A stretch of 64,000 bases of DNA from Amaurobius ferox (GCA_951213105.1 OX578150.1:19508022-19572021), one strand, 5' to 3'. Counted from the stretch's first letter, positions 1 through 11,310 are shown. Notes: generated by a model not told the origin, from the letters alone. Made by a program: numbers and translations.

Positions 1-1651
1 TGGTTTGGTTATAACCATTAAATCACTCAATGAAAAGATGGCCGTTAGAAATTCACAATGCGATATACCTATCAGGAGAAGATTTGCTTATGTCGCTGTT
101 CCCTTATCATGCCATTGTGTAATTTCCATTAAAGCTTCTGCAATAAGCAGTAAATCAGTCTTGAACTGAAGAATTGAGTCATGGCGCTCAACCTACCGAG
201 TTCTGCAGTGTCCAACCAAGGAATGGCCTAAGTGTTTTCTCAGTACTGTATGCCTTTTGCTTCACGCGTTAAAGAAAGTGATAATTTCTTCCACAGTTCC
301 AAGTGCGTTTCTTATGGAAGGCACATCACAGCTCCTAGATATCGCTAAATTGAGCTGATGATTTTTGCAAGGGCAAAGAGAGGCGTTCACAGCTTCCTTT
401 TTAATTTCTGTCACAGCGCCATGCAGTTGTGAAACATTTACAGCACAACCAATTCCAACGCAATAATGGAGATTTAGTTCCAGTTTTTTCATAAACTTAA
501 GAACACTTTGCCCAAGAACAGAACCTGTAATTGCTCTCTCGGTCTCCCTCTTGTCGCAAATGTCTTCTTGCTGATCTACAAAACGTATAAAGCATTCTTT
601 TACAATGCCATTTAAGACATATCACAATGATAAACTAAGTTGTGATTTGTGAGAAACATCAGTGGTTTCATCAAATATTATGCTGTAATATTTAGCTTTC
701 TGTACCTCTGCAAAAATCTTTTTCAGAATTTCGGCACCAATGCAGATTATCAACTCATTGCATGTTGTTTTGCTAATGTATGTTGCGTTTGCAGTGGAAT
801 TTTCTAATTGATGTTTCATAACTTTATCTCCACTGTCAATTCGAAAACGAAGTAGAGCTCTGAAGTTGCCCTCATTCCTAGTAGGTTCTTCATTTGTGTC
901 TAAAACTGAATCATCATCCCTATGGCCTCTCAGTGGAATATTTTGACGGCCAAGTAACAGAATAGTTTTAATTATTGGGCGCAGTCTTGCCCTGTTCTCT
1001 TCAATTTCTTGCTGCCGGGAAAAGCTCATCTGGTTCCGGATATCCAAAGCTGGTTGCTCGAAAGTTTTTATAAACATCTGAGATCGTCCTATTGCATGTC
1101 TATGATATTTGGTGCTGTTATACGTCTCTAAATAACCATCTTTTCCTGTGAGTTTTGCATACTTTTGAAGCGGCTCTGTTACTAAACACTTTGCATTCTG
1201 AGTTTTATATTTACCGACATCACTTGATCCAACAAAAATTGCACAAACTTTGCAGAAAAGTCCTTGTTTGGATGGTGAAAACACAAGCCACGGATATTTT
1301 TTGAAATGCACCGCTTGAACTTTTCTTCGTTCTTCCCGACCACGTTTTTGGTGGATAGATGAAGGGTAGTTGTGTGTAACCTGAATCTCCTTTCCAATGA
1401 TATTTTAGTAGTTCATATTTTATCAGGTCACTTGCCGAACTGATGCTCCCTCTGCCTATATACTGACCAATGTCATGACAAATCAAATCAGCTTCTCCTG
1501 TTTTCTTTACTGTCTGAGATGTTGAAGGCTGAGATGTGTTAGCTGGAGTACTCTTTGCAGAAACATTAAACACTGTATTATCGCATTCTTCTGCTCTGCT
1601 TGCCCCGCAGTCGTCTTCTATTTTTCTTTTTCTTATTACGAATCGGTCCAT
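1..1651 (-). pseudogene. hAT-B: ZMYM1-like hAT transposase, frameshifted, runs off the left edge
   Basis: A cut-and-paste transposase of the hAT superfamily (ZMYM1/DUF4371 type). The N-terminus starts with ATG at 1651 (MDRFVIRKRK...). A TTF-type zinc finger is readable near 1220-1311 ([19 protein letters not shown]). The segment 622-1311 holds the DUF4371 region with the [13 protein letters not shown] motif. 262-492 carries the CKNHQLNLAISRSCDV motif, and the frame beyond reads WVERHDSIL-like hAT sequence to base 1. At least two frame changes (about 1220-1311 and 500-620) and an in-frame stop near 100 mean no single ORF spans it. The C-terminal dimerisation domain lies outside the window. Two related copies occur at 17380-41925 and 52876-55467. 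Family assignment is firm by motif; exact break positions are approximate. Confidence 0.85.
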
Positions 1652-1970
1652 TGTATATACGGTAGTAACGCCACCCTAAGAAATAAAATAACTCAAATAA
1701 AATCACATCAACATTACAGCATGTAATTAAATTAGTTACACCTTAGATATCCCCAGTTTGCACGATCACTAAGTTGTAGCACGACAGCTTTGTGTGGAAG
1801 TTATATAAATGAGCTATATTATATAGACTATATGTTTTTATTATAGAGAACTTGGAATGTTGTACCAATATTTAAAAATCGCAGCATCATAACAGCATTC
1901 ATGGACGGATTTTGGGCTTATCACGCTGGAACAAGCTATAGAACGACCTCTATAGACGGGTTCTGTGACT
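1652..1970. other. no gene seen
   Basis: AT-rich spacer upstream of the hAT-B start. It may contain the 5' noncoding part of that element, but I could not find a convincing terminal inverted repeat (TIR). Confidence 0.5.
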
Positions 1971-2044
1971 TGTGTAGCTCAACGGTTAGCTCGCTAGTCT
2001 GCTGTCTAGTTCAAAGATCTGTGGTTCGATTCCTGGCTGACACA
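1971..2044 (+). repeat. tRNA-like sequence, probably a tRNA-derived SINE head
   Basis: The stretch has an A-box-like TAGCTCAACGGTTAG and a full B box GGTTCGATTCC at tRNA spacing. Its first and last bases (TGTGT...ACACA) can pair like an acceptor stem. The D arm does not pair and the T stem is imperfect, so it is unlikely to be a working tRNA. A degenerate tRNA gene or a SINE promoter head fits best. No A-rich tail or TSD was found. Confidence 0.5.
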
Positions 2045-3720
2045 GTCAGATCTTTAAAATGGCGGCCAACAGGCCTCCCACATTCAATTTTGGGGCCGGG
2101 TACTAAATTGAGCTGCGGGCCCTAGATAAAAAAAGGGGGGGGGGTACCTTTTTTTTCTTGTACGTATTATTTAGGGGTAGAGGTGAATTTAATAAAATAT
2201 ATCTAGTACGAGGTTTAACACAATATAACACAGTTTATACAATCTAATAAAATATATCAAGTATGAAATATAACACAGTTTATGAAAGATCGTTCATATA
2301 ATGGCAAGTGGTGTGTACATTTCATTATAAACTAAATATTTTTATACTCAGTTTCACACTTATTTCGCATAGTCAAAGAAATTTTGGGAAAAATCGGAAG
2401 TGACATCTCCAGAACCAGAAGTCTAAATTATTAGTGATCCCAACTCCCGATGCACCCCGGTCCAACGATGCACCCCGGAGATGAGTATTTTAGTATGTGG
2501 TAAATTTTCCCCAGGTAGCGCTACCAGCTGATAATCGATGTAGCATAGATGTTGCAACCTGTTAGCTAATTCTGTGATATGCTGAAAAAGCTGTAATTAC
2601 CGACCCAGCATGTTTCAGACATGTTCTATTGATGATAGGTCTGGGAACCTGAATGGCCATGGGAGAGTTTTAAATCCTTGAAAACATTGTTGAGAAAGTT
2701 ATACAGCAGGGATGGGCATTAAGTCGATCCCGATCGACCGGTGGACCACCAAGACATTTTGGGGTGACTGCCTTTACTAAGACCTAAGATGCGCATACTA
2801 AAAGAGACATATTTATGAAACACCGACGCCAGCTAGACTGGAGAATCGGCTTTTCACAATCGATGCGACTGTGTTTACTTAAGCAAATGATTCAATGAAT
2901 GTGTAGATGACACATGTACCTTCACTGGAAGCATACGATGATGCTTAACACATTCGCTGCCGCTATAGGAGAAAAAAGCGATCACCACGATGTCAGCCGT
3001 AGAAATGAGTTTTCCTCACACACTGACTGAAAGGGAGAATAAACGTTGATGATCAGCTCTTCCCGTAATAGCAGTGGATTGGCTACTGAGACATCACCCC
3101 ACACCCTGCGCTTCCGCGGGATTGAGTTCTAAATGCTGGCGACAGGGAAGTATTTAAAATAAATTTTGCTGCCGTTTCCCCTTTCCTTATAACTTAACGT
3201 GCTGATGTCACTGTTAGTAAAGCGGAAGTTTAGCAGAGGGTAAGATGCAGTTGTAAAGTGTTCTTTAATAAAAGGCAAATTCGCCAAACACAAATATCAC
3301 TTTTATTATCGTGAGATCCATTGCTTAAGACATGGTTACAAATCACTGTAACGTCGTTGCAAAGCCAAACAGTATGTACAAAAATGAGCTAGCAAGCTCA
3401 TGAAAAGGGTTGATAAATTATGACTAGGCTCACACACTCTCAGTTATACTGTTGCTATAACATTGGTAAGTAGAGAAAAACTACATTACCACTAATGCTG
3501 TGCTTGTTTACGAAGCCACCATCGTCAGGTCACACGTCATGGCATAACACTGAGTCCAAGATCGCGAAAAATTAACTTGGTCTCTTTAAAATTGAAAGAG
3601 CCAACACTAGAAACATTTTATAACACCTTCCGAAATAAAACTATTGGAACTTGACTCGTACTTTGTTTAAGCAACTTAGCTGACAATGCTAACATACAGC
3701 AACATACTCAAACAGAGTAT
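2045..3720. other. no gene seen; possible hAT terminus
   Basis: No coding signal. There is a G run near 2135-2145, a short doubled motif ending in GATGCACCCCGG near 2450-2476, and CAGGGATGGGCA at 2707-2718. The last resembles a hAT terminal sequence, but no partner terminus was found. Confidence 0.4.
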
Positions 3721-4526
3721 TTGCTAAGCATCAGATCATTCGATCATAGACCATTTCATCGAACCATAAGCCATGCCTGTGACAGCACGAGCGTTAAAAG
3801 ACGAAACAACACTGATGCTGCACCGCTCAGAAGCCAGGACTCTGACGACGTAACACAAAACTCTGCGGGCACGAACCCTGATCACACGCCCATGCCACGA
3901 GCTGAATGTGACTTCAATTTCAGCTTGCCAATCTGTCAACCTGTACCCATCGCTGTAAAAGAAAGCAATCCATCTCACTATAGTGTCATGACTCAAATCC
4001 ACCTGTGAATATGACTGCAGATGGTCCTACACCTGTACCGGCACTCAGCCCACCAGCACCCAGATCAAATGGACTGTCGGCCAACCCCGCACCTGCACTC
4101 ACACGCAGTAATGCGGGTAATTCTGCAGCCATCCATGTACATAGACCCGTAACTACCAGCGAAAACCACTGTGTAAATAATATTGTACATAGCAACTCAA
4201 AAAACAGCGCGACCAAAAATAAGAGCTGTAGCCCAAACAGCAATGGTGATGACAGCGCAGCAGCGCTACAGAATGCAGGCAAGACCTCATCATGCCCTTC
4301 GAATACGGAGGAAGTCACCACCACTCCTTCTCCGCACGGCAACCCCATGAAGAAGACTCGCATTAGAAGGCTCAACTTCACCGGGCTCTTCTGCAGGGAC
4401 CGAAGTGCTGACACCAATGGACAACCTGGGAGTGGCAACATGACTCGTCACATGGCTGAGCCATTAGCTTGTTCGGGGAGCCAGCACCCCACTGTTGCTG
4501 GTGAAGAACCTGAGCAACATTTGTAA
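3721..4526 (+). CDS. unrecognised Pro/Ser/Asn-rich ORF pair
   Basis: Two open frames follow each other: 3721-4005 (begins at a non-ATG codon) and one from ATG 4011 to the stop at about 4526. The second encodes about 171 residues rich in Pro, Ser, Asn and Thr (MTADGPTPVPALSPPAPRSN at its start), with a basic patch KKTRIRR near residue 115. The GC content and codon mix are higher than in the surrounding DNA, which argues for past coding. I see no known domain. It could be the low-complexity N-terminal part of a LINE ORF1 or a fragment of a host exon. Downstream is a UGUAnAUA-rich 3'-UTR-like tract. Confidence 0.3.
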
Positions 4527-4658
4527 ATACTGTCCTGCTGCTGAAGTTTCTCTGTAAATATTAGTCCCGGGTGCCCTGACCCATTGTAAATATTTATGTA
4601 AATACACTTCTCTGGGCACCCAGTAGACGAAAAATGTATGCTATCTTACATGTAAATA
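4136..4658 (+). promoter_or_regulatory. cluster of eight UGUAnAUA motifs (Pumilio-type sites)
   Basis: TGTAAATA or TGTACATA occurs at 4136, 4172, 4184, 4522, 4553, 4585, 4597 and 4651, all on the + strand. Three lie in the ORF and five in the 140 bases around and after its stop. UGUANAUA is the known binding site of PUF/Pumilio proteins, so the tract looks like a translationally controlled 3' end. Whether it is transcribed is unknown. Confidence 0.4.
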
Positions 4659-4729
4659 ATCAACAGTTCCCTGATTTGTATACTGAGTTTCTCTAGAAAC
4701 TCAGTATACAAATCAGGAAACTGTTGATT
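4658..4729. repeat. near-perfect hairpin, 35-bp arms
   Basis: Bases 4658-4692 and 4695-4729 are inverted copies with one mismatch and a 2-base loop. Nothing else in the window matches it. It could be a strong stem-loop at the end of the preceding transcription unit, a fold-back element remnant, or a cloning or assembly artefact. Confidence 0.8.
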
Positions 4730-4740
4730 TTCTGGATATT

Positions 4741-4965
4741 AGTATTTACTGTAATGAATATGACAAAATGTGTTTAAAAATTTATGACAAACGGGACAAT
4801 TTTGATTTCGATATTAATTATATAATAGACTGGAAATCCAATTTAAGTAGTGGTATATTCAGAAATGTTATCATTAATCATTTAAATCGATATAGAAGTC
4901 TTCATACAGAAGAAGAGGAACAGCAACACTGTATCAATAAATTACTCCAAGAAGCAGCAAAATGA
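4741..4965 (+). CDS. unrecognised 65-residue ORF with YDKRDNFDFD motif
   Basis: ATG at 4768, stop at 4965. It reads MCLKIYDKRDNFDFDINYI and ends in a Glu/Gln-rich tail. The YDKRD-FDF motif recalls a conserved string next to reverse transcriptase in some animal retroelement proteins, but I cannot name the family. Its partner sequence upstream is not visible; the hairpin at 4658-4729 lies just before it. Probably an element fragment. Confidence 0.3.
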   Translation, partial: SIYCNEYDKMCLKIYDKRDNFDFDINYIIDWKSNLSSGIFRNVIINHLNRYRSLHTEEEEQQHCINKLLQEAAK

Positions 4966-5318
4966 CATTATCCGCTTCAATATCTAAGGCACTATGTAGA
5001 CTTGGTCTTTAAGAAGGAAAAAAACAGTTTTACATGATGAATGCATATCGGTGCAGTATCGTTGCATGGCGTTACTTTTGGTCTTCAAGCATTCTGCTGT
5101 ATAGTCAGGTTAGGTTTATTTTCATATCTTGAGCCCTTTTGTGCTTCATGGTCTTTTTACTTCGAATGTTTCATTGATTTCATCGGACGGAGGAGTGCTT
5201 CGGGAAGACAGAGACACCGGGAGTGTTTCTGGAGTAAAAGTGCTTTAACCGGGAATAGGTGGTCACAATCCCCCCCCCCCGGCCTTTTTTCTGTCGTTCT
5301 TGTAAACACTCTCCATTC
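4966..5318. other. no gene seen
   Basis: Spacer before the tandem duplication, with C runs near 5270. No recognisable coding sequence on either strand. Confidence 0.5.
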
Positions 5319-5375
5319 ATTTCCCCCCCCCCTTCCTTTATGCCTCCCATCTTTTTTCAATCTGTTTTTGTATTT

Positions 5376-5412
<37 letters not shown>

Positions 5413-5601
5413 TTACACAACGCAATTATTATTGATATTCTAAATTTTATCCCCTCTATACGGTCCCATTACATTAAGTTATTAACTATTAATTCATTTC
5501 CCCTTTTTAATTGTATGTGAGTGTCCGACCCAACTAGACATTGAATAGGGGTTGTAAAATTAATTTCATAAATTTTTATATCTTTTAATTTCCCTTTACA
5601 G

Positions 5602-6385
5602 CCCTTATCACAACAGTACAGCTTCAGGAAAGAGAAAGATGCAGTAGAATGCATACTGAAAATCCAAACCAAAATAGAAACCACCACAAAAGAGAAGAAA
5701 GTCACAATCGCAGCCATTCTCGACATTAAAGCGGCATATGGTGACATATGGATACAAGGTTTAATTAACAAATTGCACAAAATGGAACTCGATCCCAAAA
5801 TAACAAAATGGATTAAAGCCTTCCTGGCTAACAGGAAAATCACAGTACGATGGAGAGGAGAAGAATCAGATAGCAGAGAAATTAAATCAAGGACTTCCAC
5901 AGGGATCAAACATCTCCTCATTACTATTCAATTGCTTCTTAGCAGACATCCCAAAAAATCTGGACCACAACAGCAAAATATTTATTTTTGCAGATGACAT
6001 AATCATTTTGAGTAAAGGGAAAAACGTGAAAGAAACAGATGAACAGATCGAAAGAAGTTGCAAAAAAATACTAGAATGGACGGATAATTGGAAACTGAGC
6101 ATAGTCTGGGGAAAATGTAGCCTAATTAATTTCACCAGCAAAAGAGAAAAGTCATACTCCAAAATCGAAATTAACAAGATAGGAATCCAGAGGGTTAAAG
6201 AAGCTCGCATTCTAGGAATAGTATTCTATGAAAACAGAAAATGGAGCTGCCACCAAAAAAAAATAGAAGAAAAATTGACAATAGCCCTGAAAGCATTAAA
6301 AATATTATCCCATAGAAGCAGAGGAATGAGAACCAAACAACTAATACAAATAATAAAACAAGGAATACTGCCCACTGTCATATAG
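5602..6385 (+). pseudogene. LINE reverse transcriptase fragment, copy 1
   Basis: Middle of a non-LTR retrotransposon pol. The frame begins with QYSFRKEKDAVECIL (RT fingers) and continues with AAILDIKAAYGDIW (motif A region). GLPQGSNISSLLF and the catalytic IFIFADDIIIL lie in a second frame, so a one-base shift sits near 5890. It then reads through the thumb region to the C-terminus GILPTVI, where the element is cut by an insertion at about 6386. The left edge at 5602 follows a splice-acceptor-like pyrimidine tract ending in CAG. The missing 5' part may be represented by the family's endonuclease at 40886-41289. Confidence 0.85.
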
Positions 6386-6743
6386 ACATTTTGTTCGATA
6401 TGAACTTTTTGTTTGCGCGGCACGAAAAGTTCCTCTTTTCGAAGCCATTTTCATATTAAAAACTTTGTATTTCCCCCCCCTTCCTTTATGCCTCCCATCT
6501 TTTTTCAATCTGTTTTTGTATTTACTTTATATATATATATATATATATTAAAAATTACACAACGCAATTATTATTGATATTCTAAATTTTATCCCCTCTA
6601 TACGGTCCCATTACATTAAGTTATTAACTATTAATTCATTTCCCCTTTTTAATTGTATGTGAGTGTCCGACCCAACTAGACATTGAATAGGGGTTGTAAA
6701 ATTAATTTCATAAATTTTTATATCTTTTAATTTCCCTTTACAG

Positions 6744-7527
6744 CCCTTATCACAACAGTACAGCTTCAGGAAAGAGAAAGATGCAGTAGAATGCATACTG
6801 AAAATCCAAACCAAAATAGAAACCACCACAAAAGAGAAGAAAGTCACAATCGCAGCCATTCTCGACATTAAAGCGGCATATGGTGACATATGGATACAAG
6901 GTTTAATTAACAAATTGCACAAAATGGAACTCGATCCCAAAATAACAAAATGGATTAAAGCCTTCCTGGCTAACAGGAAAATCACAGTACGATGGAGAGG
7001 AGAAGAATCAGATAGCAGAGAAATTAAATCAAGGACTTCCACAGGGATCAAACATCTCCTCATTACTATTCAATTGCTTCTTAGCAGACATCCCAAAAAA
7101 TCTGGACCACAACAGCAAAATATTTATTTTTGCAGATGACATAATCATTTTGAGTAAAGGGAAAAACGTGAAAGAAACAGATGAACAGATCGAAAGAAGT
7201 TGCAAAAAAATACTAGAATGGACGGATAATTGGAAACTGAGCATAGTCTGGGGAAAATGTAGCCTAATTAATTTCACCAGCAAAAGAGAAAAGTCATACT
7301 CCAAAATCGAAATTAACAAGATAGGAATCCAGAGGGTTAAAGAAGCTCGCATTCTAGGAATAGTATTCTATGAAAACAGAAAATGGAGCTGCCACCAAAA
7401 AAAAATAGAAGAAAAATTGACAATAGCCCTGAAAGCATTAAAAATATTATCCCATAGAAGCAGAGGAATGAGAACCAAACAACTAATACAAATAATAAAA
7501 CAAGGAATACTGCCCACTGTCATATAG
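6744..7527 (+). pseudogene. LINE reverse transcriptase fragment, copy 2 (duplicate)
   Basis: The second copy of the RT fragment, generated by the tandem duplication. It carries the same frameshift between GLPQGS and FADD, showing that the defect predates the copying. Its true downstream continuation is at 8691. Confidence 0.85.
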
Positions 7528-8690
7528 ACATTTTGTTCGATATGAACTTTTTGTTTGCGCGGCACGAAAAGTTCCTCTTTTCGAAGCCATTTTCATATTA
7601 AAAACTTTGTTTAGGTAGACTTACATGGGATTTCAGTGTTCTGTCTTGAGAGTGAATTTGTTGTTTCTGTGGTTCATTATTTCGTCGCCTTGCTCTCTGT
7701 CTCGAGATGACGTAGGCTCTCCTTTAAACCAAAAACTCCTCAGCCAATGAGAGGAGTTTTTGGCAGTGTATATTAGTGTTCACCGCTGTTGCAGAGGGGC
7801 TTTTCAGTTGAAGATTTGGTGCCGCATGGATGTGGCTTGGCTGTGAAGAGTTATGCGAACAAAGAAAATTAGGCCAGTGGCCCATTTTGCCGTTGGGATT
7901 ATGGATTGCCTTGATATCTAATCCTGGAAGATCCACAAGGAAGATTCCTGACGAAAAATGCTTTTAACAGAATTCTAATATTTTTTATTTTTATTTTAGG
8001 TGAAATAGAAACTCCGAGGTTTAGGCCTACCAGCCCGACGAACTAGGAATTTTGGTCTTATGGACTTGAGTACAGGAACAAGCCCCTGCCTAACAAAGAT
8101 ATATCCCTTCTAAATTTAAGAAAGCATGTAACAAGATAAATTAAGCCAAATATTGAAGGTAACATTTTGCTATAAATGAACAGTGCAGAAATTTAAGCTT
8201 ACTATCGGGCAGAACAATTTTATTCCGAAGAACCGAAGATTATAAGAATGTGATTTAATTGGCACTGATAACAAGTAAATTTGTTATATTTAGGTGAGAA
8301 ATTTAAAAATGGTCCATTTGTGGTGCAATATTGTTTATTTGTTAGTATGAAATAATTCTATCGTACCATAAGTAATTTGAAGATAAAGCTAAGTAATATT
8401 AATATCATGTGTGATTGTGTTTGAAGAGCTGAGTATAATATTTGTTCATAATTAATAAATTGAAGTTTAGAATTAAAAATCTCTTGTCTTAAGATTTGCA
8501 TGCATTCCAGACCTATTGATTTGTCTTCTTTGCTGCCACCCATCTGGAAACGAATTCTCCTAGACAGTAAATTTCTTGGGTTATTGTGGTTGTTGTTTCT
8601 GAAGCAAAAGTAAGTCGCAATGTACTATTATCTCAGTATTTCATTTCTTCGCATAGCGGTATTGTTCTTTCGCACCATGACGGAACGTAC
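7528..8690. other. inserted DNA inside the LINE; one hairpin
   Basis: This stretch separates the RT (ending GILPTVI) from the next part of the same LINE at 8691, so it is an insertion of about 1.17 kb net. A perfect 13-bp inverted repeat lies at 7729-7741/7751-7763 with a 9-base loop containing CCAAT. GTCATA at the left junction and TATGAC at the right junction are inverted to one another, but no longer TIR or clear TSD was found. No coding sequence is recognised. Confidence 0.5.
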
Positions 8691-9510
8691 CGTTATGACA
8701 CCACTATCGACTATGGAAGCCAGGTGCTAAATTACCTCACTAAAGAAAATATAAGAAAAATCACATCTCTGGAAAACGTCTGCATTAGATTAGCACTGGG
8801 AGTAAATAAAATTACACCTATCCATGTACTGAGAGTGGAAAGCAACAAGCAACATCCCAAAATTTAAAACAAGACAAGGAGAAAAAGTATAACTACTATA
8901 TCTTAAACAAGAATTTAAACAGCAAAAAGAAAACCGCATAAGACATAAAGATCCCCAAAATGCCAAATATAGCATTACATTCAAACAAAGCCTAGAAGAT
9001 TCTCCAGAAGTTTCTCCCAACAGATAATAACTTAGTGATAGAAAAGACAAATTTTCCTCTCTGGAAAAACAACATAAAAGTGGAAACTGAAAAACATGAT
9101 TTCCAAAAATGTGAAAACCAGATAAATTGAATCCCCATTTTATTTGATGAATGGAAGAAAAACCTAGACTCAGAAAGCTACCTGATAAGCACGGATGGAT
9201 CAAAGGATGAAACAAACACCGGACTGGGAATATTCACGAAAGAAAAAATGAGATCCATCCATCTACAACCAATGAATTCTATTTTCATTGCTGAAATGGC
9301 AGCCATCTACTATGCAACAAGCTTTATTTGCGAAGAGAGAAAAAATAACTATATCCTCTCAGATAGCACTCTGTGCAATCAAAAACTGCAACAAAAATAT
9401 CAGACAATATGACAAAAACTGTCGCAGTCGCCATAAACAGAAAAGCAAAGAGCATGAAAATAAATTTAATTTGGGTACCAGAACACAGCCAGATCTTATA
9501 CAATGAGAAG
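8691..9510 (+). pseudogene. LINE pol C-terminal part: RT connection and RNase H
   Basis: Continuation of the LINE broken at 6385. DYGSQVLNYLTKENIRKI then NVCIRLALGVNKITPIHVL matches the region after RT in I-type LINEs. RNase H is visible from about 9180: STDGSKDETNTGLGIF holds the first catalytic Asp, EMAAIYYA the Glu, and ILSDST the next Asp. Several stops and frame changes follow. RNase H places the element in the I superfamily. It ends near 9510, where a Tigger fragment begins. Confidence 0.8.
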
Positions 9511-9524
9511 AAATTTTTCAAAAA

Positions 9525-10141
9525 AAGTTTGATCTAAAAGACACGGTATATATGCTCACTGAAGCATGGAATTCTGTTACGAAAGAGACTTTAAAGAATG
9601 GATGGCACAATTTATGGCATTCTTCATTATTTTTTTATAGCAATGAGGATGACACCAATAACTTTGAAGGTTTTAGAATGACTGATACAAAGAAAAAATC
9701 TTCAGAATTGCTTTCCTATGCAAAGAAAGTAAATTTAAATATATCCAGTGTTCTAAGTTAAGACGCTATTGAAGATTGGTTTGACAAAGAAAAATCCACC
9801 AGTAAACAAGTGATTACAGATAATGAAATCATTATCTGTATTCACTTTAATCACTGTGTATCTTTAATTGTTAGATAATGAAATCAGCAAATACAGAATC
9901 TGAACCAAGTGGTTCAGATACAGAATCAAATTGTGAAGAAGAAAAAATCACATTTAACAAAGGAATAAAATTTGAAGATCAGTATCTGAAATTCTTAGAA
10001 ACACAAAGTTGTATTACACTACAAAAAATAATGACACTATATACAGACTGCAACAAAAGTTACACAAGGAAAAATTTAAAGTTTTTGAAACAACCAACCA
10101 TTGTGTCAATGTTTGCAAATTACAAGATAAACATAAAATAA
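9525..10141 (+). pseudogene. Tigger/pogo transposase C-terminal fragment
   Basis: The end of a pogo-type DDE transposase (Tc1/mariner superfamily). AWNSVTKETLKNGWHNLW at about 9564 is typical of the end of the Tigger DDE domain. EDWFDKEK...VITDNEI follows after a stop. The acidic tail starting MKSANTESEPSGSDTES at 9878 leads to GIKFEDQYLKFLE and a final KQPTIVSMF resembling the PCNA-binding box found at pogo transposase ends. A 42-bp insertion (9831-9872) flanked by 13-bp direct copies of AGATAATGAAATC breaks the frame. The N-terminal HTH and most of the DDE domain are absent. Confidence 0.7.
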
Positions 10142-10171
10142 CATAGAGTAAACAAGATATTTTTACTGGAT

Positions 10172-10319
10172 TCAAATTTAGTACCCACTCTTTTAAATTA
10201 TACACGTGTTTTAATCCATACTAATTTATGTATCTTGGTACCATATGTCTGGCGCAGCATATCCTCTTTGGATCTTGTGCCATAAAGCCATAATCAACCA
10301 ACCAAATCAAATTTAGTAC
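10172..10319 (+). mobile_element. 122-bp LINE 3' tail insertion with 13-bp TSD
   Basis: TCAAATTTAGTAC at 10172-10184 is repeated at 10307-10319. Between them is only the last 122 bases of the I-type LINE found elsewhere on the minus strand (25068, 32772, 62579), in + orientation, ending in AACC repeats. This is a severely 5'-truncated retrotransposition event and it defines the 3' end of the family. Confidence 0.9.
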
Positions 10320-11310
10320 ATATCATTAAAGTGTATCATTTAGTGTATATGATTAAATTCTTGTGTAAATTTGACTAAAATGTGTCCGTTTTTATTGTGT
10401 GTATGTATGTGTATTTATTTAATGTGCATACTGTTCATATGATTATTTCAACAAAGTAAGTAGTAGTAATTTTTCTTTTGACCCTTGAAATCCACAAAAT
10501 CCTGCAATCTGCACAAATGTCTGGTCCCCAGCAGTGTGGATACGAGGTCACCTACTGTTGAAGGCCCAGACCACACGACCAACCCAGGGGGTTTATGGTA
10601 TCATGTTGTGTGGTCGGGAGGTCACCTACTGTATAACAATTCACATTTATAATAGTTTCAGTTTAAGATTATATCACAATTGATGTTAATTTAAATTTGA
10701 GGAATTTAAAAACTTTAAATAGTGTTCATACTCTTTTGCAATAACCCATTTCCAGGAATTTTTAGTGAACTTTCTAGGAGGGTATAAGCATTTTTCCATG
10801 AGCTTTTCTAAACATTAAAAGCAAAAATAAAATAAAGATTTTGCAGAAGTTTTTCATCATGCAGGTTTCTCAGTTTTGGTTCAGTTATGGACCAGATCTC
10901 TGCATATAAATAAAGAAACCTCCTATAACCAAAACGGCCTAGCTAGACTTCCAGTTTAATGTTAAGGAAATCTGTCAAAGCTCATTTTCTCAGCATGATA
11001 TGTAATATTTATTTTATCATATTGCATTCGATTTTTTTTCCACGTTAAAGAGTTAAGCTTATTGCTTTTGAACTAGTCTCTGCTAAACGCTATTATCAGG
11101 TAATAATGTGAATAAAAAATTACTTTTTAATAAATTTTGCTAAAAAAACTTTTTAGAATGGGTTACCATATCTTGGGAAATATCACCCAATTCTCTTCTG
11201 TTTGGTGATATGTATTGTAAATATTTGTAGCACGAACCACCTGAACATGTAAGTTCTGAGACTTTATTAAACTTTTGTTGTGAATTTTTTTAAGTTGAAA
11301 ATTATTGTTT

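Larger units (their letters stand above)
5319..7610 (+). repeat. exact tandem duplication of a 1.15-kb unit
   Basis: Unit 1 is 5319-6468 (1150 bp) and unit 2 is 6469-7610 (1142 bp). The 8-base difference comes only from a C run (10 versus 8) and a (TA)n run near 5380/6530. The proteins encoded in both are identical over all ORFs. Each unit contains about 280 bp of unrelated DNA, a LINE reverse transcriptase fragment, and 83 bp of the DNA that interrupts that LINE. The duplication therefore happened after the LINE was broken, and very recently, or is an assembly artefact. Confidence 0.9.

Noticed and set aside
262..1311. Separate genes at 262-492 and 622-1311 on the minus strand
   Set aside because: They are consecutive pieces of one frameshifted hAT transposase, shown by motif order.
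2707..2718. CAGGGATGGGCA as a hAT terminus
   Set aside because: No inverted partner or TSD could be found; kept only as a remark.
5469..7565. Minus-strand ORFs of 65-150 residues in the duplicated unit
   Set aside because: They lie antisense to the LINE RT and encode no recognisable domain.
7815..7840. TTGGTGCCGCATGG as a retroviral primer-binding site after an LTR
   Set aside because: No matching LTR, PPT or coding region nearby; the similarity to 44139 is only 8 bases.
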